From positions 744,001 through 808,000 of the forward strand of contig NZ_JAVRHV010000001.1 in the NCBI RefSeq assembly GCF_031846385.1: a stretch of 64,000 bases of DNA, in the 5' to 3' direction. How positions within the stretch are numbered: the stretch's first letter is position 1; every line of letters begins with the position of its first letter. The notes under the pieces were generated by a model, which was not told where the DNA came from, ran no database searches, and saw only the letters and a program-made list of their open reading frames with translations. Source of the DNA: Urechidicola vernalis (GTDB lineage Bacteria > Bacteroidota > Bacteroidia > Flavobacteriales > Flavobacteriaceae). Position numbers and translations under genes: made by a program. Below are positions 42,545-50,074 of this stretch, in pieces.

Positions 42545-43219
42545 CTATTGTTCGTTTAATTTATCCAATTGGCTTTTTGCTAAAACAAAACCCGGAAAAA
42601 ACTGCTCTGCGCGTTCAAAAGCTACAATTGCTTCCGTTTTTTTCTCTTGAGTCACAGCGATTAAACCTTCTAAATAAGCGATAGCAGCTCTTAAATTCAC
42701 ATCTTGTGTGTAGTTTGCATTTACAGCGAAAGAAACTTTGACATTAGGTTCTTCTGGTAATTGTGCCGCTTTCTTAATAGAAGTATTCGCATCATCAAAC
42801 TTGTTCATTCCGAATTGCAATCCAGCAATTTTATAGGCATGAAATGCTCTGTTTGATGTTGCTAATAATTTTTCATAACCTTCCAGGGCTTTTTCCATCG
42901 CTCCAATTGATTCCAATGAAATTGCATTCATTTCTAATATCTCTAAGTTATTAGGACTTCTTTCCAATATATCATTGGTTACAAGAAAACAAGAAAGAAA
43001 GTTTCTTTTATTAAAATAAAGATACGCTAATGTATCTTTATACGTACTTGTTTCTCCTTGCATTGTAATAATATTATACAATGCTCCTTTCGCTACATCT
43101 TTATCTCCAAATTTTAAGGCTTGCTTCATTTTTGCTTCTTCCAAAGCCACTCCTGTAACATTCTGTGCCATTGCTGTAGCCGAAATTAATAGAGCAAAGG
43201 CAATTATACTTTTCTTCAT
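42545..43219 (-). CDS. Secreted TPR-like protein
   Basis: This 224-residue protein has a signal peptide (MKKSIIAFALLISATAMAQ) and helical repeats of TPR type: DVAKGALYNIITMQG, NLEILEMNAISLESIGAMEK, ALEGYEKLLATSNRAFHAYK and KKTEAIVAFERAEQFFPG. It is predicted to be periplasmic. Its last codons lie 4 bp from the end of the convergent uvrA gene, with no terminator between them. TPR domains mediate protein contacts; no partner can be named. Confidence 0.82.
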   Translation of the reverse strand: MKKSIIAFALLISATAMAQNVTGVALEEAKMKQALKFGDKDVAKGALYNIITMQGETSTYKDTLAYLYFNKRNFLSCFLVTNDILERSPNNLEILEMNAISLESIGAMEKALEGYEKLLATSNRAFHAYKIAGLQFGMNKFDDANTSIKKAAQLPEEPNVKVSFAVNANYTQDVNLRAAIAYLEGLIAVTQEKKTEAIVAFERAEQFFPGFVLAKSQLDKLNEQ

Positions 43220-43301
43220 TTTATAAATATTAAATTGTAAGGGCGCTAAAATATTAATTTCTACAGGAATAATCTCCTAAATCTATCTTAAAGATTATGA
43301 A

Positions 43302-43339
43302 ATAAAAAAGGCTTCCTTAAAATTAAGAAAGCCTTTTTG
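43302..43339 (-). terminator. Terminator of the tRNA-His transcript
   Basis: On the minus strand, AAGGCTTTCTT, an AATTTT loop and AAGGAAGCCTT form an 11-bp stem followed by TTTTTA. It follows the 3' end of tRNA-His directly. Confidence 0.85.
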
Positions 43340-43413
43340 GGTGGAAGACCGGATTCGAACCGGCGACCCTCGGTACCACAAACCGATGCTCTAACCAACT
43401 GAGCTACAACCAC
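43340..43413 (-). tRNA. tRNA-His (GTG)
   Basis: A cloverleaf is readable on the minus strand. The anticodon stem TCGGT/ACCGA holds the loop TTGTGGT, with anticodon GTG. The D-stem is GCTC/GAGC, and the T-arm is GCCGG TTCGAAT CCGGT. An encoded G at -1 (43414) fits histidine tRNA. CCA is not encoded. In the acceptor stem GTGGTTG/CTTCCAC, positions 5-68 and 6-67 are both T opposite T, an unusual tandem mismatch. Confidence 0.93.
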
Positions 43414-43478
43414 CGTGTAACTTGCGGGTGCAAATTTAAGTTTTTTCTTAATTATTACAAGCCTTTTTTAAATAAAAT

Positions 43479-44195
43479 TTAAATTAAATCATCTAATTTA
43501 TTTATGGCAACAAATCGTTCTACCGTAAACCCTTCTGCATGAGCAACTCCAATTAACCTTCCTAAATCTTGAGCCCTATATGTAATACTTTCTAAGAAGT
43601 TCATGCTAGAAATTGGAGAACTTGGCTCCTTACTATTAGCATCAAAAAATTGAGAACTATAGGCCATAACAGATTCCACTTTTTTATCGATAAAACCAGA
43701 AACATCTATCACAAAATCAGGTTCAATATTTTTCCATTGAATATAATGATATACTTGCTTTGGCCTCCAGGACTCTTGTTTTGTATTATCTAACACTGTT
43801 TCAATCTTTCTTAAACCAGATAAAAAACAGGCATCTGAAACCAATCTACTTCCTTTCCCATGATCTATGTGTCTATCATCAATAGCATTACAAAGCACTA
43901 CAGTAGGTTTGTATTTTCGTAAAACTTCGATTATCTTTAATTGATTCTCTTTGCTATTTTGAAAAAACCCATCTGCCAAACCTAAATTCTCTCTTACCTC
44001 AATACCTAAAATTCTTGCAGAATTCCCTGCCTCCGCATCTCTAATTTCAGCAGAACCCCTCGTACCTAATTCTCCTCGGGTCAAATCTAAAACTCCAACC
44101 TTTTTCCCAAGAGAAATTTCTTTTGCTATGGTAGCTCCACATCCTAATTCAACATCATCTGGATGTGCCCCAATAGCCAAAATATCTAATTTCAT
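43479..44195 (-). CDS. bshB1: Bacillithiol biosynthesis deacetylase BshB1
   Basis: This 238-residue zinc-dependent LmbE/PIG-L family deacetylase removes the acetyl group from GlcNAc-malate in bacillithiol synthesis. The metal-binding site is GAHPDDVELGCG (about 8-19; His, Asp, Asp) with a third ligand in DRHIDHGKGS. DLTRGELGTRGSAEIRDAE is characteristic of the BshB1 branch. Length is normal. A perfect TACCTTTG box lies 16 bp before the ATG. It stands alone between tRNA-His and the divergent LRR gene. Confidence 0.93.
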   Translation of the reverse strand: MKLDILAIGAHPDDVELGCGATIAKEISLGKKVGVLDLTRGELGTRGSAEIRDAEAGNSARILGIEVRENLGLADGFFQNSKENQLKIIEVLRKYKPTVVLCNAIDDRHIDHGKGSRLVSDACFLSGLRKIETVLDNTKQESWRPKQVYHYIQWKNIEPDFVIDVSGFIDKKVESVMAYSSQFFDANSKEPSSPISSMNFLESITYRAQDLGRLIGVAHAEGFTVERFVAINKLDDLI

Positions 44196-44210
44196 ATAAT
44201 TGATTTAATA

Positions 44211-44218
44211 CAAAGGTA
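44211..44218 (-). promoter_or_regulatory. Promoter -7 box of bshB1
   Basis: TACCTTTG on the minus strand is a perfect TAnnTTTG box, 15 bp before the bshB1 ATG (44195), giving a short leader. Confidence 0.6.
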
Positions 44219-44378
44219 ATAAAAATAGACTTTAAAATAATTTGCGAAAAAATTGAATAAATGGTACTAAAACTCAAACAAATGGTAATTTTTTTCTAAT
44301 AAAATTTGCACAGTTCTATTTTTTAGTATAGTTTAGCTGAGCAATTTAGTTAGAATTTAACCCTTAATCCCCACGAAA

Positions 44379-45290
44379 ATGAAAACTAAAGTCCTACTAT
44401 CAATACTGTTTTTAACAGTTTCAAACATTACATTTGCTTTGGTATCTAATTCTGAAAAGGATGCATTAATTGATTTATATAATGCAACAGACGGAGCCAA
44501 TTGGAATCTGAAATGGGATTTAGAAAGTCCAATTTCTACTTGGCATGGTGTTACTTTGGAAGAAAATAAAGTTGTTGCGCTAGATCTAAGTTTTAACAAT
44601 TTAAAAGGAAACCTACCAATTAACCTTGGTAATCTTACATCTTTAAAAACTATTAATTTTCACATGAATAAATTAACTGGAGCAATTCCGGTTAGTTTAG
44701 GTAATTTATCAGAACTAGAGTCTCTAAACATGTCATTCAATCAATTAAATGGTGGAATTCCTAAGACCATAGGCAAATTGAGTTCATTAAATGATTTGAT
44801 ATTGTTTATGAATAGATTGGAAGGTTCTATCCCTCAGGAAATAGGGCAATTAAAAAATTTAAAAAAATTAGTTCTTTATAGCAACAACTTAAATGGTTCA
44901 ATTCCAACTACTATTGGAAATATGGATAGTTTAGAAGAATTACATTTAAGCAGCAACAGAATTAGTGGTGTTATACCAAATGAGGTGTCCAATTTAGTCC
45001 AGTTAAAGACTTTAAGTTTATTCGACAATCTAATGATCGGATTTATTCCAATTGAAATTGGAAACCTTAAGAATTTAGAAGAGTTATCCTTGGCTAACAA
45101 TTCATTAGAAGGAGAAGTTCCTTTAGAAATAGCACAACTAACTAAACTTGAAACATTAATGCTGAATAATAACTTCTTTGAAGCGAATATCGATTCAAGG
45201 ATTACTGAAATTGCAACATTAAAAAACTTTAAATTTATCTCAACCCCGAGAGACACGAAAGGAATTCAGAATGTAATTGTTTTTGATTAA
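44379..45290 (+). CDS. Secreted plant-type leucine-rich-repeat protein
   Basis: This 303-residue protein has a signal peptide (about 20 residues, ending ITFA) and an N-terminal cap with the ALIDLYNATDGANW...W pattern. Nine consecutive 24-residue leucine-rich repeats follow, from about residue 67 to 280. Each fits LxxLxLxxNxLxGxIPxxIGxLxx, the consensus of plant receptor LRRs. The ninth repeat loses the IP motif and the last is partial. No C-terminal type IX sorting domain or anchor is visible; it ends VIVFD. It stands alone ahead of a strong terminator. LRRs bind proteins or glycans; the ligand is unknown. Confidence 0.88.
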   Translation: MKTKVLLSILFLTVSNITFALVSNSEKDALIDLYNATDGANWNLKWDLESPISTWHGVTLEENKVVALDLSFNNLKGNLPINLGNLTSLKTINFHMNKLTGAIPVSLGNLSELESLNMSFNQLNGGIPKTIGKLSSLNDLILFMNRLEGSIPQEIGQLKNLKKLVLYSNNLNGSIPTTIGNMDSLEELHLSSNRISGVIPNEVSNLVQLKTLSLFDNLMIGFIPIEIGNLKNLEELSLANNSLEGEVPLEIAQLTKLETLMLNNNFFEANIDSRITEIATLKNFKFISTPRDTKGIQNVIVFD

Positions 45291-45304
45291 TTTTTATTGA
45301 ATTC

Positions 45305-45340
45305 AAAAAATGCCATCCTTGTGGATGGCATTTTTTTTTT
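45305..45340. terminator. Bidirectional terminator
   Basis: AAAAAATGCCATCC, a TTGT loop, and GGATGGCATTTTTTTTTT form a perfect stem flanked by A and T tracts between the convergent LRR and glutathione-peroxidase genes. Confidence 0.93.
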
Positions 45341-45354
45341 AAATTTTTTCAATA

Positions 45355-45936
45355 CTACTTCTCAATCCACTCGATTATTTCCGCATCATTTGGTAATGTT
45401 CTAGGGCTTTTAGACCCAACTAAATACCCATCTTCATCAATCAAATATTTTTGAAAATTCCATGCTACTTCTGAATCTTGAACACCATTTCTAGATGCCA
45501 ACGTTAAAAATTTGTAGAGATCATGCATATCATCACCTTTCACTGAAATTTTATTCATCATTGGAAAGGTAACACCATAATTTTCTTTACAAAAAGCCGC
45601 TATTTCAACAACCGTCCCTGGCTCCTGCCCTCCAAAATTATTAGCCGGAAATCCAACTATTACAAAATTTTTATCTTTATAAGTATCAAACAATTCTTGT
45701 AATAATTCATATTGTGGTGTTAATCCACACTTAGAAGCTGTATTTACAAGCATTACTTTTTTCCCCTTTAATTGAGAAAAATCGAATTCATCTCCATATA
45801 AATCCTCCATCTTAAACTGATGTAAACTTTCTTTTTTAACATTCATTTCTTCACTGTTAATTTTTTTCATAAATGCATTCATATAAACCCCTCCTGCACA
45901 AAATGTAATCACTAAAATTATTATTTTTTTTTTCAT
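45355..45936 (-). CDS. Glutathione-peroxidase family protein, membrane-anchored
   Basis: This 193-residue peroxidase has the family tetrad: Cys in NTASKCGLTPQY, Gln in FPANNFGGQEPG, and Trp and Asn in VAWNFQKYL. The active residue is Cys, not selenocysteine. Because bshB1 points to bacillithiol, thioredoxin is the more likely reductant. The N-terminus is a hydrophobic helix (KKKIIILVITFCAGGVYM), probably a signal anchor. I chose the ATG at 45936; a TTG at 45960 would coincide with the predicted transcription start. Confidence 0.93.
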   Translation of the reverse strand: MKKKIIILVITFCAGGVYMNAFMKKINSEEMNVKKESLHQFKMEDLYGDEFDFSQLKGKKVMLVNTASKCGLTPQYELLQELFDTYKDKNFVIVGFPANNFGGQEPGTVVEIAAFCKENYGVTFPMMNKISVKGDDMHDLYKFLTLASRNGVQDSEVAWNFQKYLIDEDGYLVGSKSPRTLPNDAEIIEWIEK

Positions 45937-45964
45937 TTTAAATATGTTTAATATCGGCAATTTA

Positions 45965-45972
45965 CAAAATTA
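45965..45972 (-). promoter_or_regulatory. Promoter -7 box of the glutathione-peroxidase gene
   Basis: TAATTTTG on the minus strand is a perfect TAnnTTTG box, 28 bp before the ATG at 45936. It places the transcription start near 45959. Confidence 0.6.
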
Positions 45973-46005
45973 TAGAATCGTTTATTTAAAATTACCAATA
46001 ATAAG

Positions 46006-46013
46006 TATCTTCG
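46006..46013 (+). promoter_or_regulatory. Near-consensus -7 box, leaderless geometry
   Basis: TATCTTCG (one mismatch to TAnnTTTG) is followed by CATT and the ATG at 46018. If active, the mRNA would begin at or within a few nucleotides of the start codon. Confidence 0.4.
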
Positions 46014-46017
46014 CATT

Positions 46018-46776
46018 ATGATTGAAATAATAGTAATTGGATATGGAAATGTAGGAAGTCATTTAATCGAAGTACTACTTTCGAATACATCTATAAACCT
46101 TAAACAAGTTTATAACAGAAGTATCGAAAAAATTGAACATCTTTTATCTAAATGCCCTATTACTAACAGTTTTGATGAAATTTTAGAAGCCGATGTGTAC
46201 ATAATTGCCGTTTCCGACGATGAAATCAGTACTGTTTCTAAAGCACTCAAAATAGATAACAAGTTAGTTGTGCACACCTCAGGAAGTGTAGATATGAATA
46301 TATTAAATTCCAATAGAAAAGGTGTCTTCTATCCTTTGCAAACTTTCACTAAGAATAAATCAATCGATTTTAGCAACATCCCATTGTGTATCGAAGCCAA
46401 CAACGACTCCGATCTTATTTTACTAGAAAAATTGGCATCAAAAATCTCGAATAACTCTTTTATTTTAGATTCTTGTCAAAGAAAAAAAATGCATCTAGCT
46501 GCTGTTTTTGTAAATAACTTTGCAAATCATCTGTATCATATTGGATATACTATATGTGAAGAAAACACAGTTCCATTTGAAATTTTACACCCACTTATGG
46601 AAGAGACGTTGAACAAAATTAAGGGAATTCCTCCATTAGATTCACAAACTGGACCTGCCAAAAGAAATGATCAAAAAACGATAACTTTGCAACTAGGGCA
46701 GCTTAGTGAAGCACAACAAAAAATATATATGAGTTTAACAAACTCAATAATTAACACCTATAAAAATCATGGATAA
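46018..46776 (+). CDS. Rossmann-like DUF2520 protein
   Basis: This 252-residue protein has an N-terminal NAD(P)-binding fold (IEIIVIGYGNVGSHLIEVLL, GxGxxG) related to pyrroline-5-carboxylate and F420-dependent reductases. The C-terminal helical DUF2520 domain (about 115-250) contains CQRKKMHLAAVFVNNFANHL and the TGPAKRND motif. The family is thought to be oxidoreductase-like; no substrate is established. Its 3' end overlaps the KdsC-like gene by 8 bp, an arrangement I recall from other flavobacteria. Confidence 0.88.
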   Translation: MIEIIVIGYGNVGSHLIEVLLSNTSINLKQVYNRSIEKIEHLLSKCPITNSFDEILEADVYIIAVSDDEISTVSKALKIDNKLVVHTSGSVDMNILNSNRKGVFYPLQTFTKNKSIDFSNIPLCIEANNDSDLILLEKLASKISNNSFILDSCQRKKMHLAAVFVNNFANHLYHIGYTICEENTVPFEILHPLMEETLNKIKGIPPLDSQTGPAKRNDQKTITLQLGQLSEAQQKIYMSLTNSIINTYKNHG

Positions 46777-47296
46777 GAGTTATAAAGAAATATTACCCCA
46801 AATAGACACATTAATTTTCGACGTTGACGGCGTTTTAACCGATGGTGGTGTTCACGTTTTTGAAAACGGTGAATTGATAAGAAAAATGAATGTGAAAGAT
46901 GGCTACGCGTTAAAATGTGCTGTTGATGCAGGATTGCGTGTTTGTATTATTTCTGGAGGAAGCAGTGAAGGCGTTAGATCTCGATTAAAAGGATTGGGTA
47001 TTACAGATATTTATTTAGGTGCACATAATAAAATTGAGCAATATCAAGAACTACAAGATATGTATGATTTAAAATCAGAAAATGTACTTTATATGGGTGA
47101 TGACATTCCTGATTATCCTGTTATGTCACTGGTGGGACTTGCATGTTGTCCAAAAGATGCTGCTCCTGAAATACAACAGGTCTCTCAATACATATCACAT
47201 AAAAAAGGAGGATCTGGCTGCGTTAGAGATGTAGTACAGCAAGTTTTAAAAGTACAGGGAAAATGGAATGATAAATTTGATGCAAAATATGATTAA
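46769..47296 (+). CDS. kdsC: KdsC-type HAD phosphatase
   Basis: This 175-residue HAD hydrolase of the C0 type, without a cap domain, is like KDO-8-phosphate phosphatase. Motif I is LIFDVDGVLTDGG (Asp nucleophile), motif II is CIISGGSSEG, the motif III Lys lies in YLGAHNKIEQ, and motif IV is YMGDDIPDYP. It probably supplies KDO for lipopolysaccharide or acts on a related sugar phosphate. It overlaps the DUF2520 gene by 8 bp. No other KDO genes are nearby. Confidence 0.9.
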   Translation: MDKSYKEILPQIDTLIFDVDGVLTDGGVHVFENGELIRKMNVKDGYALKCAVDAGLRVCIISGGSSEGVRSRLKGLGITDIYLGAHNKIEQYQELQDMYDLKSENVLYMGDDIPDYPVMSLVGLACCPKDAAPEIQQVSQYISHKKGGSGCVRDVVQQVLKVQGKWNDKFDAKYD

Positions 47297-47406
47297 TTGG
47301 TTTTATTTTTAAATAATTTAGTTTATTGAAGATATTACAGCACACAAAACTTACTTGTACTTCACTTCTTTCAAAAAAGAAATAATTTAATTTAATTATT
47401 TTTTAT

Positions 47407-47414
47407 TACATTTG
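47407..47414 (+). promoter_or_regulatory. Possible -7 box upstream of a hairpin
   Basis: TACATTTG fits TAnnTTTG exactly but has no clear TTTG at the proper distance upstream. If used, transcription would begin near 47420, directly ahead of the hairpin at 47431. Confidence 0.4.
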
Positions 47415-47430
47415 AGAGATTCAAAAAAAT

Positions 47431-47486
47431 TGCCTTGTTAAATCTAATTTTAGTTAGATTTATTAAAGGCATTTTTATTTTTTACG
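47431..47486 (+). terminator. Long hairpin with T-rich tail in the 5' region of a secreted-protein gene
   Basis: TGCCTT...TAAATCTAA pairs with TTAGATTTA...AAAGGCA around a TTTTAG loop, with about 15 bp in all and a few interior mismatches. ATTTTTATTTTTTA follows. It may simply end the DUF2520-kdsC transcript. Because a promoter-like box lies just before it and a gene begins 18 bp after it, it could also attenuate that gene or yield a short RNA of about 60 nt. Confidence 0.7.
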
Positions 47487-47503
47487 ATTATAAAATTTTT
47501 TAA

Positions 47504-47938
47504 ATGAACTCCAAAGTCACCCTGAAAAAATTCATAATCCCCACATTTATTTTAGCATTTACTGCTATTGGATACTCTCAAAAAGTCCCAGTAATTAAAC
47601 ATTTAGATGAAGAAACCATCGATGAGATTAAAATCGACTTCGACAAAGACGGCGATTTAGATGTTATTGTTGCAGGCGTTTTTGTTAAAAAAAATCAAGG
47701 CAGAGTCTATATGGTTAAAAATAACAGCTTTGGCTACTCTAAACCAGAATATCTTTTTTCTTTTCCTACTATCGGGAGAAAACAAGAGATTTCAATTAAT
47801 CAGAGTGGCGATTTAACTAAAATTACGGTTCTAGGTACATCTCCTACTGGCAAGCAAAATGAGTTTAATGCTACATTGTTAAAAGGAAGATTTGAAGGTG
47901 TAACAATACCCGCAATTCCAATATCAATTGACCACTAG
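47504..47938 (+). CDS. Small secreted protein with FG-GAP/VCBS-like motif
   Basis: This 144-residue protein has a signal peptide (about 25 residues, ending GYSQ). It then has KIDFDKDGDLDVIVAGVFVK, the D-x-D-x-D-x-D calcium-binding turn of FG-GAP/VCBS repeats, present once here. The rest is beta-rich. No partner or function can be named. It is preceded by the hairpin at 47431-47486 and followed by the DUF1835 gene, which has its own promoter box. Confidence 0.78.
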   Translation: MNSKVTLKKFIIPTFILAFTAIGYSQKVPVIKHLDEETIDEIKIDFDKDGDLDVIVAGVFVKKNQGRVYMVKNNSFGYSKPEYLFSFPTIGRKQEISINQSGDLTKITVLGTSPTGKQNEFNATLLKGRFEGVTIPAIPISIDH

Positions 47939-47994
47939 TTATTTAATTAGACTATTCTATTTTTTGTTTTGCTTCAGAAATGAATAACAATGCT

Positions 47995-48002
47995 TAAATT
48001 TG
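47995..48002 (+). promoter_or_regulatory. Promoter -7 box of the DUF1835 gene
   Basis: TAAATTTG is a perfect box; TTTTG at 47967-47971 lies 23 bp upstream. It covers the in-frame TTG at 48000, so translation should begin at the ATG at 48027. Confidence 0.6.
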
Positions 48003-48026
48003 AATTTAAATGAAATTTCTAAATTC

Positions 48027-48767
48027 ATGCAACAAAATATTCATATTTTAAATGGTGATGCACTGCTGACTCAGTTTCCTCAAGAAATTTTAGGCGAACG
48101 AATTGTTTTTAGAGAATGCCTAGTTGACGGTCCAGTTGACAGCAACAGTTTAGAAGATTTATATAAATTTCGGGCTAAATTTTTAAATAAAAACTATCCA
48201 ACTATTTCAATAGATGACTACTTTAACAAATCCGCTAAGGAAATTGACAGAATCAATGCAATTCCAGAAAATTCCGTAATAAATTTATGGTTCGAAGATG
48301 ATTTGTTTTGCCAAGTAAATTTCTGGTTCATACTGTATTTACTAAAAGATAAAGGTTGTGAAACATTTTTAGTCCGACCAAAAAAGCATACGCAATTTGG
48401 GTTTGGAAGTTATAATTCAGGTGAACTAATTGAATTGTTAAAAACCAAAACAAGCATTTCCTTAAACCAAGACTTGGTTGGATTATGGGCATCCTATAAA
48501 CAAAATAAAGTTAAGAATCTAATAACTCATGCCACTACATTAAAACAAGTATTTCCATTTATACTAAATGCTGTTATAGCACATGTAGAAAGGCTACCTA
48601 CTAAATCATCTAAAGGTAGACCTGCAGCATCTTTAATTAATATAATGAATGACTTAAATCCGACAGAATTTTCTAGTGTGTTTAAGGAGTTCTGTAAAAG
48701 AGAACCAAACTATGGCTTTGGTGATCTTCAAGTAAAGAGAATTTATAACGAAATTTTAAATATCTAA
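48027..48767 (+). CDS. DUF1835 domain protein
   Basis: This 246-residue cytosolic protein carries the DUF1835 signature at its N-terminus: HILNGDALLTQFPQ, then GERIVFRECLVDGPV. Next come a conserved NLWFEDDLFCQVNFWFILYL block and a C-terminal helical segment ending FGDLQVKRIYNEI. The function of the family is unknown. I start it at ATG 48027 (MQQNIHIL) rather than at the upstream TTG because a promoter box overlaps the latter. A short secreted-protein gene follows 7 bp later. Confidence 0.85.
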   Translation: MQQNIHILNGDALLTQFPQEILGERIVFRECLVDGPVDSNSLEDLYKFRAKFLNKNYPTISIDDYFNKSAKEIDRINAIPENSVINLWFEDDLFCQVNFWFILYLLKDKGCETFLVRPKKHTQFGFGSYNSGELIELLKTKTSISLNQDLVGLWASYKQNKVKNLITHATTLKQVFPFILNAVIAHVERLPTKSSKGRPAASLINIMNDLNPTEFSSVFKEFCKREPNYGFGDLQVKRIYNEILNI

Positions 48768-48774
48768 ATGTATT

Positions 48775-49176
48775 ATGAAAATTATAATGTTTTGCTTTAT
48801 TGCAATTTTAACAACGGCTAGTTTTAGTCAGAAGGATAAAACAATTAGTACAATAGATTTTGTACAAATAGTAGATAATAATTATGATGAACTCATTTAC
48901 TATTATGAAAATAATTGGAAAGTACTACGAGAAATGGCTGTTAAAAAAGGATATATTCAAACGTATCAAGTTATGGAATCTCCAACTGCTGATTCGACTG
49001 GTTTTGATATTATTTTGGTTACTACCTATGAAAATGACCAACAGTATGAAAAACGAGAAACGCATTTTCAAGAACTTATAAAGGAAAAAGGGGCTTTAAA
49101 ATTGTTAAATGATAAAAAACCAGGTGACTTTAGAAAAGTCATTTATAACAAGGAAAATGTGAAGCAATGGAAGTAA
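48775..49176 (+). CDS. Small secreted protein, unknown
   Basis: This 133-residue protein has a signal peptide (MKIIMFCFIAILTTASFSQ) and then a soluble domain with YENNWKVLREMAVKKGYIQT and FDIILVTTYENDQQYEKRET. That pattern resembles a dimeric alpha-beta barrel (ferredoxin-like) fold, but I cannot name a family. It lies 7 bp after the DUF1835 gene and 11 bp before an SRPBCC gene, so the three are probably co-transcribed. Confidence 0.78.
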   Translation: MKIIMFCFIAILTTASFSQKDKTISTIDFVQIVDNNYDELIYYYENNWKVLREMAVKKGYIQTYQVMESPTADSTGFDIILVTTYENDQQYEKRETHFQELIKEKGALKLLNDKKPGDFRKVIYNKENVKQWK

Positions 49177-49187
49177 AACTTTAAAAC

Positions 49188-49622
49188 ATGAGTTCTAAAC
49201 ATTCAATATATCACGATTTAGTTGTGGATGCTACCATAAATAAAGTTTTCAATGTGATTTCAAATCCTAATGAACTTATGTATTGGTGGCCATTAAAATG
49301 TCAAGGTGTCCCCGAATTAAATAATACCTATAATTTTTACTTTTCGGAAGAATTTAACTGGTTTGGAAAAGTAGTTAGTATTGAAAAAAATAAGCAATTC
49401 TTTATTAAAATGACCACTGCTGATTCAGATTGGGTAGACACAACATTCGGTTTTGAATTAATTAAAAATGGGAATTCGACACAATTGTCATTCTCTCATT
49501 TAAATTGGTCAAAATGTAACACGCACTTTAAAACATCTTCTTTTTGCTGGGCTATGCTTTTAAACGGACTAAAAAACTATGTAGAGAAAGGGATCATTAT
49601 TCCTTTTGAAGAAAGAACCTAA
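49188..49622 (+). CDS. SRPBCC/AHSA1-like protein
   Basis: This 144-residue protein has the START-like (SRPBCC) pattern: VVDATINKVFNVISNPNELM at the N-terminus, a WWP motif, GKVVSIEKNKQFF in the middle strands and a C-terminal helix FCWAMLLNGLKNYVEKG. Such proteins form a hydrophobic cavity that binds lipids or other small molecules; the ligand here is unknown. It is the last gene before a hairpin terminator shared with the tRNA cluster on the other strand. Confidence 0.85.
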   Translation: MSSKHSIYHDLVVDATINKVFNVISNPNELMYWWPLKCQGVPELNNTYNFYFSEEFNWFGKVVSIEKNKQFFIKMTTADSDWVDTTFGFELIKNGNSTQLSFSHLNWSKCNTHFKTSSFCWAMLLNGLKNYVEKGIIIPFEERT

Positions 49623-49624
49623 AC

Positions 49625-49657
49625 AAAAAAGCCTCAACATTATTGTTAAGGCTTTTT
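49625..49657. terminator. Bidirectional terminator between the SRPBCC gene and tRNA cluster
   Basis: AAAAAAGCCT and AAGGCTTTTT pair, with an inner stem (AACA/TGTT) around TTAT. It ends the plus-strand operon and the tRNA transcript on the minus strand. Confidence 0.85.
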
Positions 49658-49658
49658 G

Positions 49659-49732
49659 TGATCGCGAAAGGATTCGAACCTTTGACCGTCTGCTTAGAAG
49701 GCAGATGCTCTATCCAGCTGAGCTACGCGACC
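49659..49732 (-). tRNA. tRNA-Arg (TCT)
   Basis: The cloverleaf on the minus strand has acceptor GGTCGCG/CGCGATC (one G-T pair) and anticodon stem TCTGC/GCAGA with loop CTTCTAA, anticodon TCT. CCA is not encoded. It is the last tRNA of the Ser-Pro-Arg cluster. Confidence 0.95.
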
Positions 49733-49776
49733 ATTTCAAATCTTTCGATTCGAAGTACATTTAAATAAGTTCTCTG

Positions 49777-49851
49777 TCGGGGTGGCAGGATTCGAACCTG
49801 CGACCTCCTCGTCCCAAACGAGGCGCGATAACCGGGCTACGCTACACCCCG
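49777..49851 (-). tRNA. tRNA-Pro (TGG)
   Basis: Acceptor CGGGGTG/CACCCCG is perfect; anticodon stem CCTCG/CGAGG holds the loop TTTGGGA with anticodon TGG. The T-arm contains GGTTCGAATCC. CCA is not encoded. Confidence 0.95.
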
Positions 49852-49886
49852 AGAACAGTTTTTAAACTGAATTATAAAAAATAATG

Positions 49887-49973
49887 CGGAGAGGAAGGGA
49901 TTCGAACCCCCGGTACCCGTAAAGGTACAACTCCTTAGCAGGGAGCCCCGATCGACCACTCTGGCACCTCTCC
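49887..49973 (-). tRNA. tRNA-Ser (GCT)
   Basis: Acceptor GGAGAGG/CCTCTCC is perfect; anticodon stem CTCC/GGAG with loop CTGCTAA gives anticodon GCT. The long variable arm (TACCTTTACGGGTA) is typical of tRNA-Ser. It is the first of three tRNA genes transcribed together. Confidence 0.95.
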
Positions 49974-50074
49974 ATTAATTTTATTGCAATGAACTTATTT
50001 TTGCGAGTGCAAATGTAAGATTATACTTATTATTTCACAACATTTTTTTAATTATTTTAGAATAAAATTAGTCA

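Noticed and set aside
45355..45936. Selenocysteine-containing glutathione peroxidase
   Set aside because: The active-site codon encodes Cys (SKCGLTPQY); there is no in-frame TGA.
47297..47503. A protein-coding gene in the kdsC downstream spacer
   Set aside because: No frame of useful length has a start and plausible composition. The spacer is explained better by the hairpin and promoter-like box.
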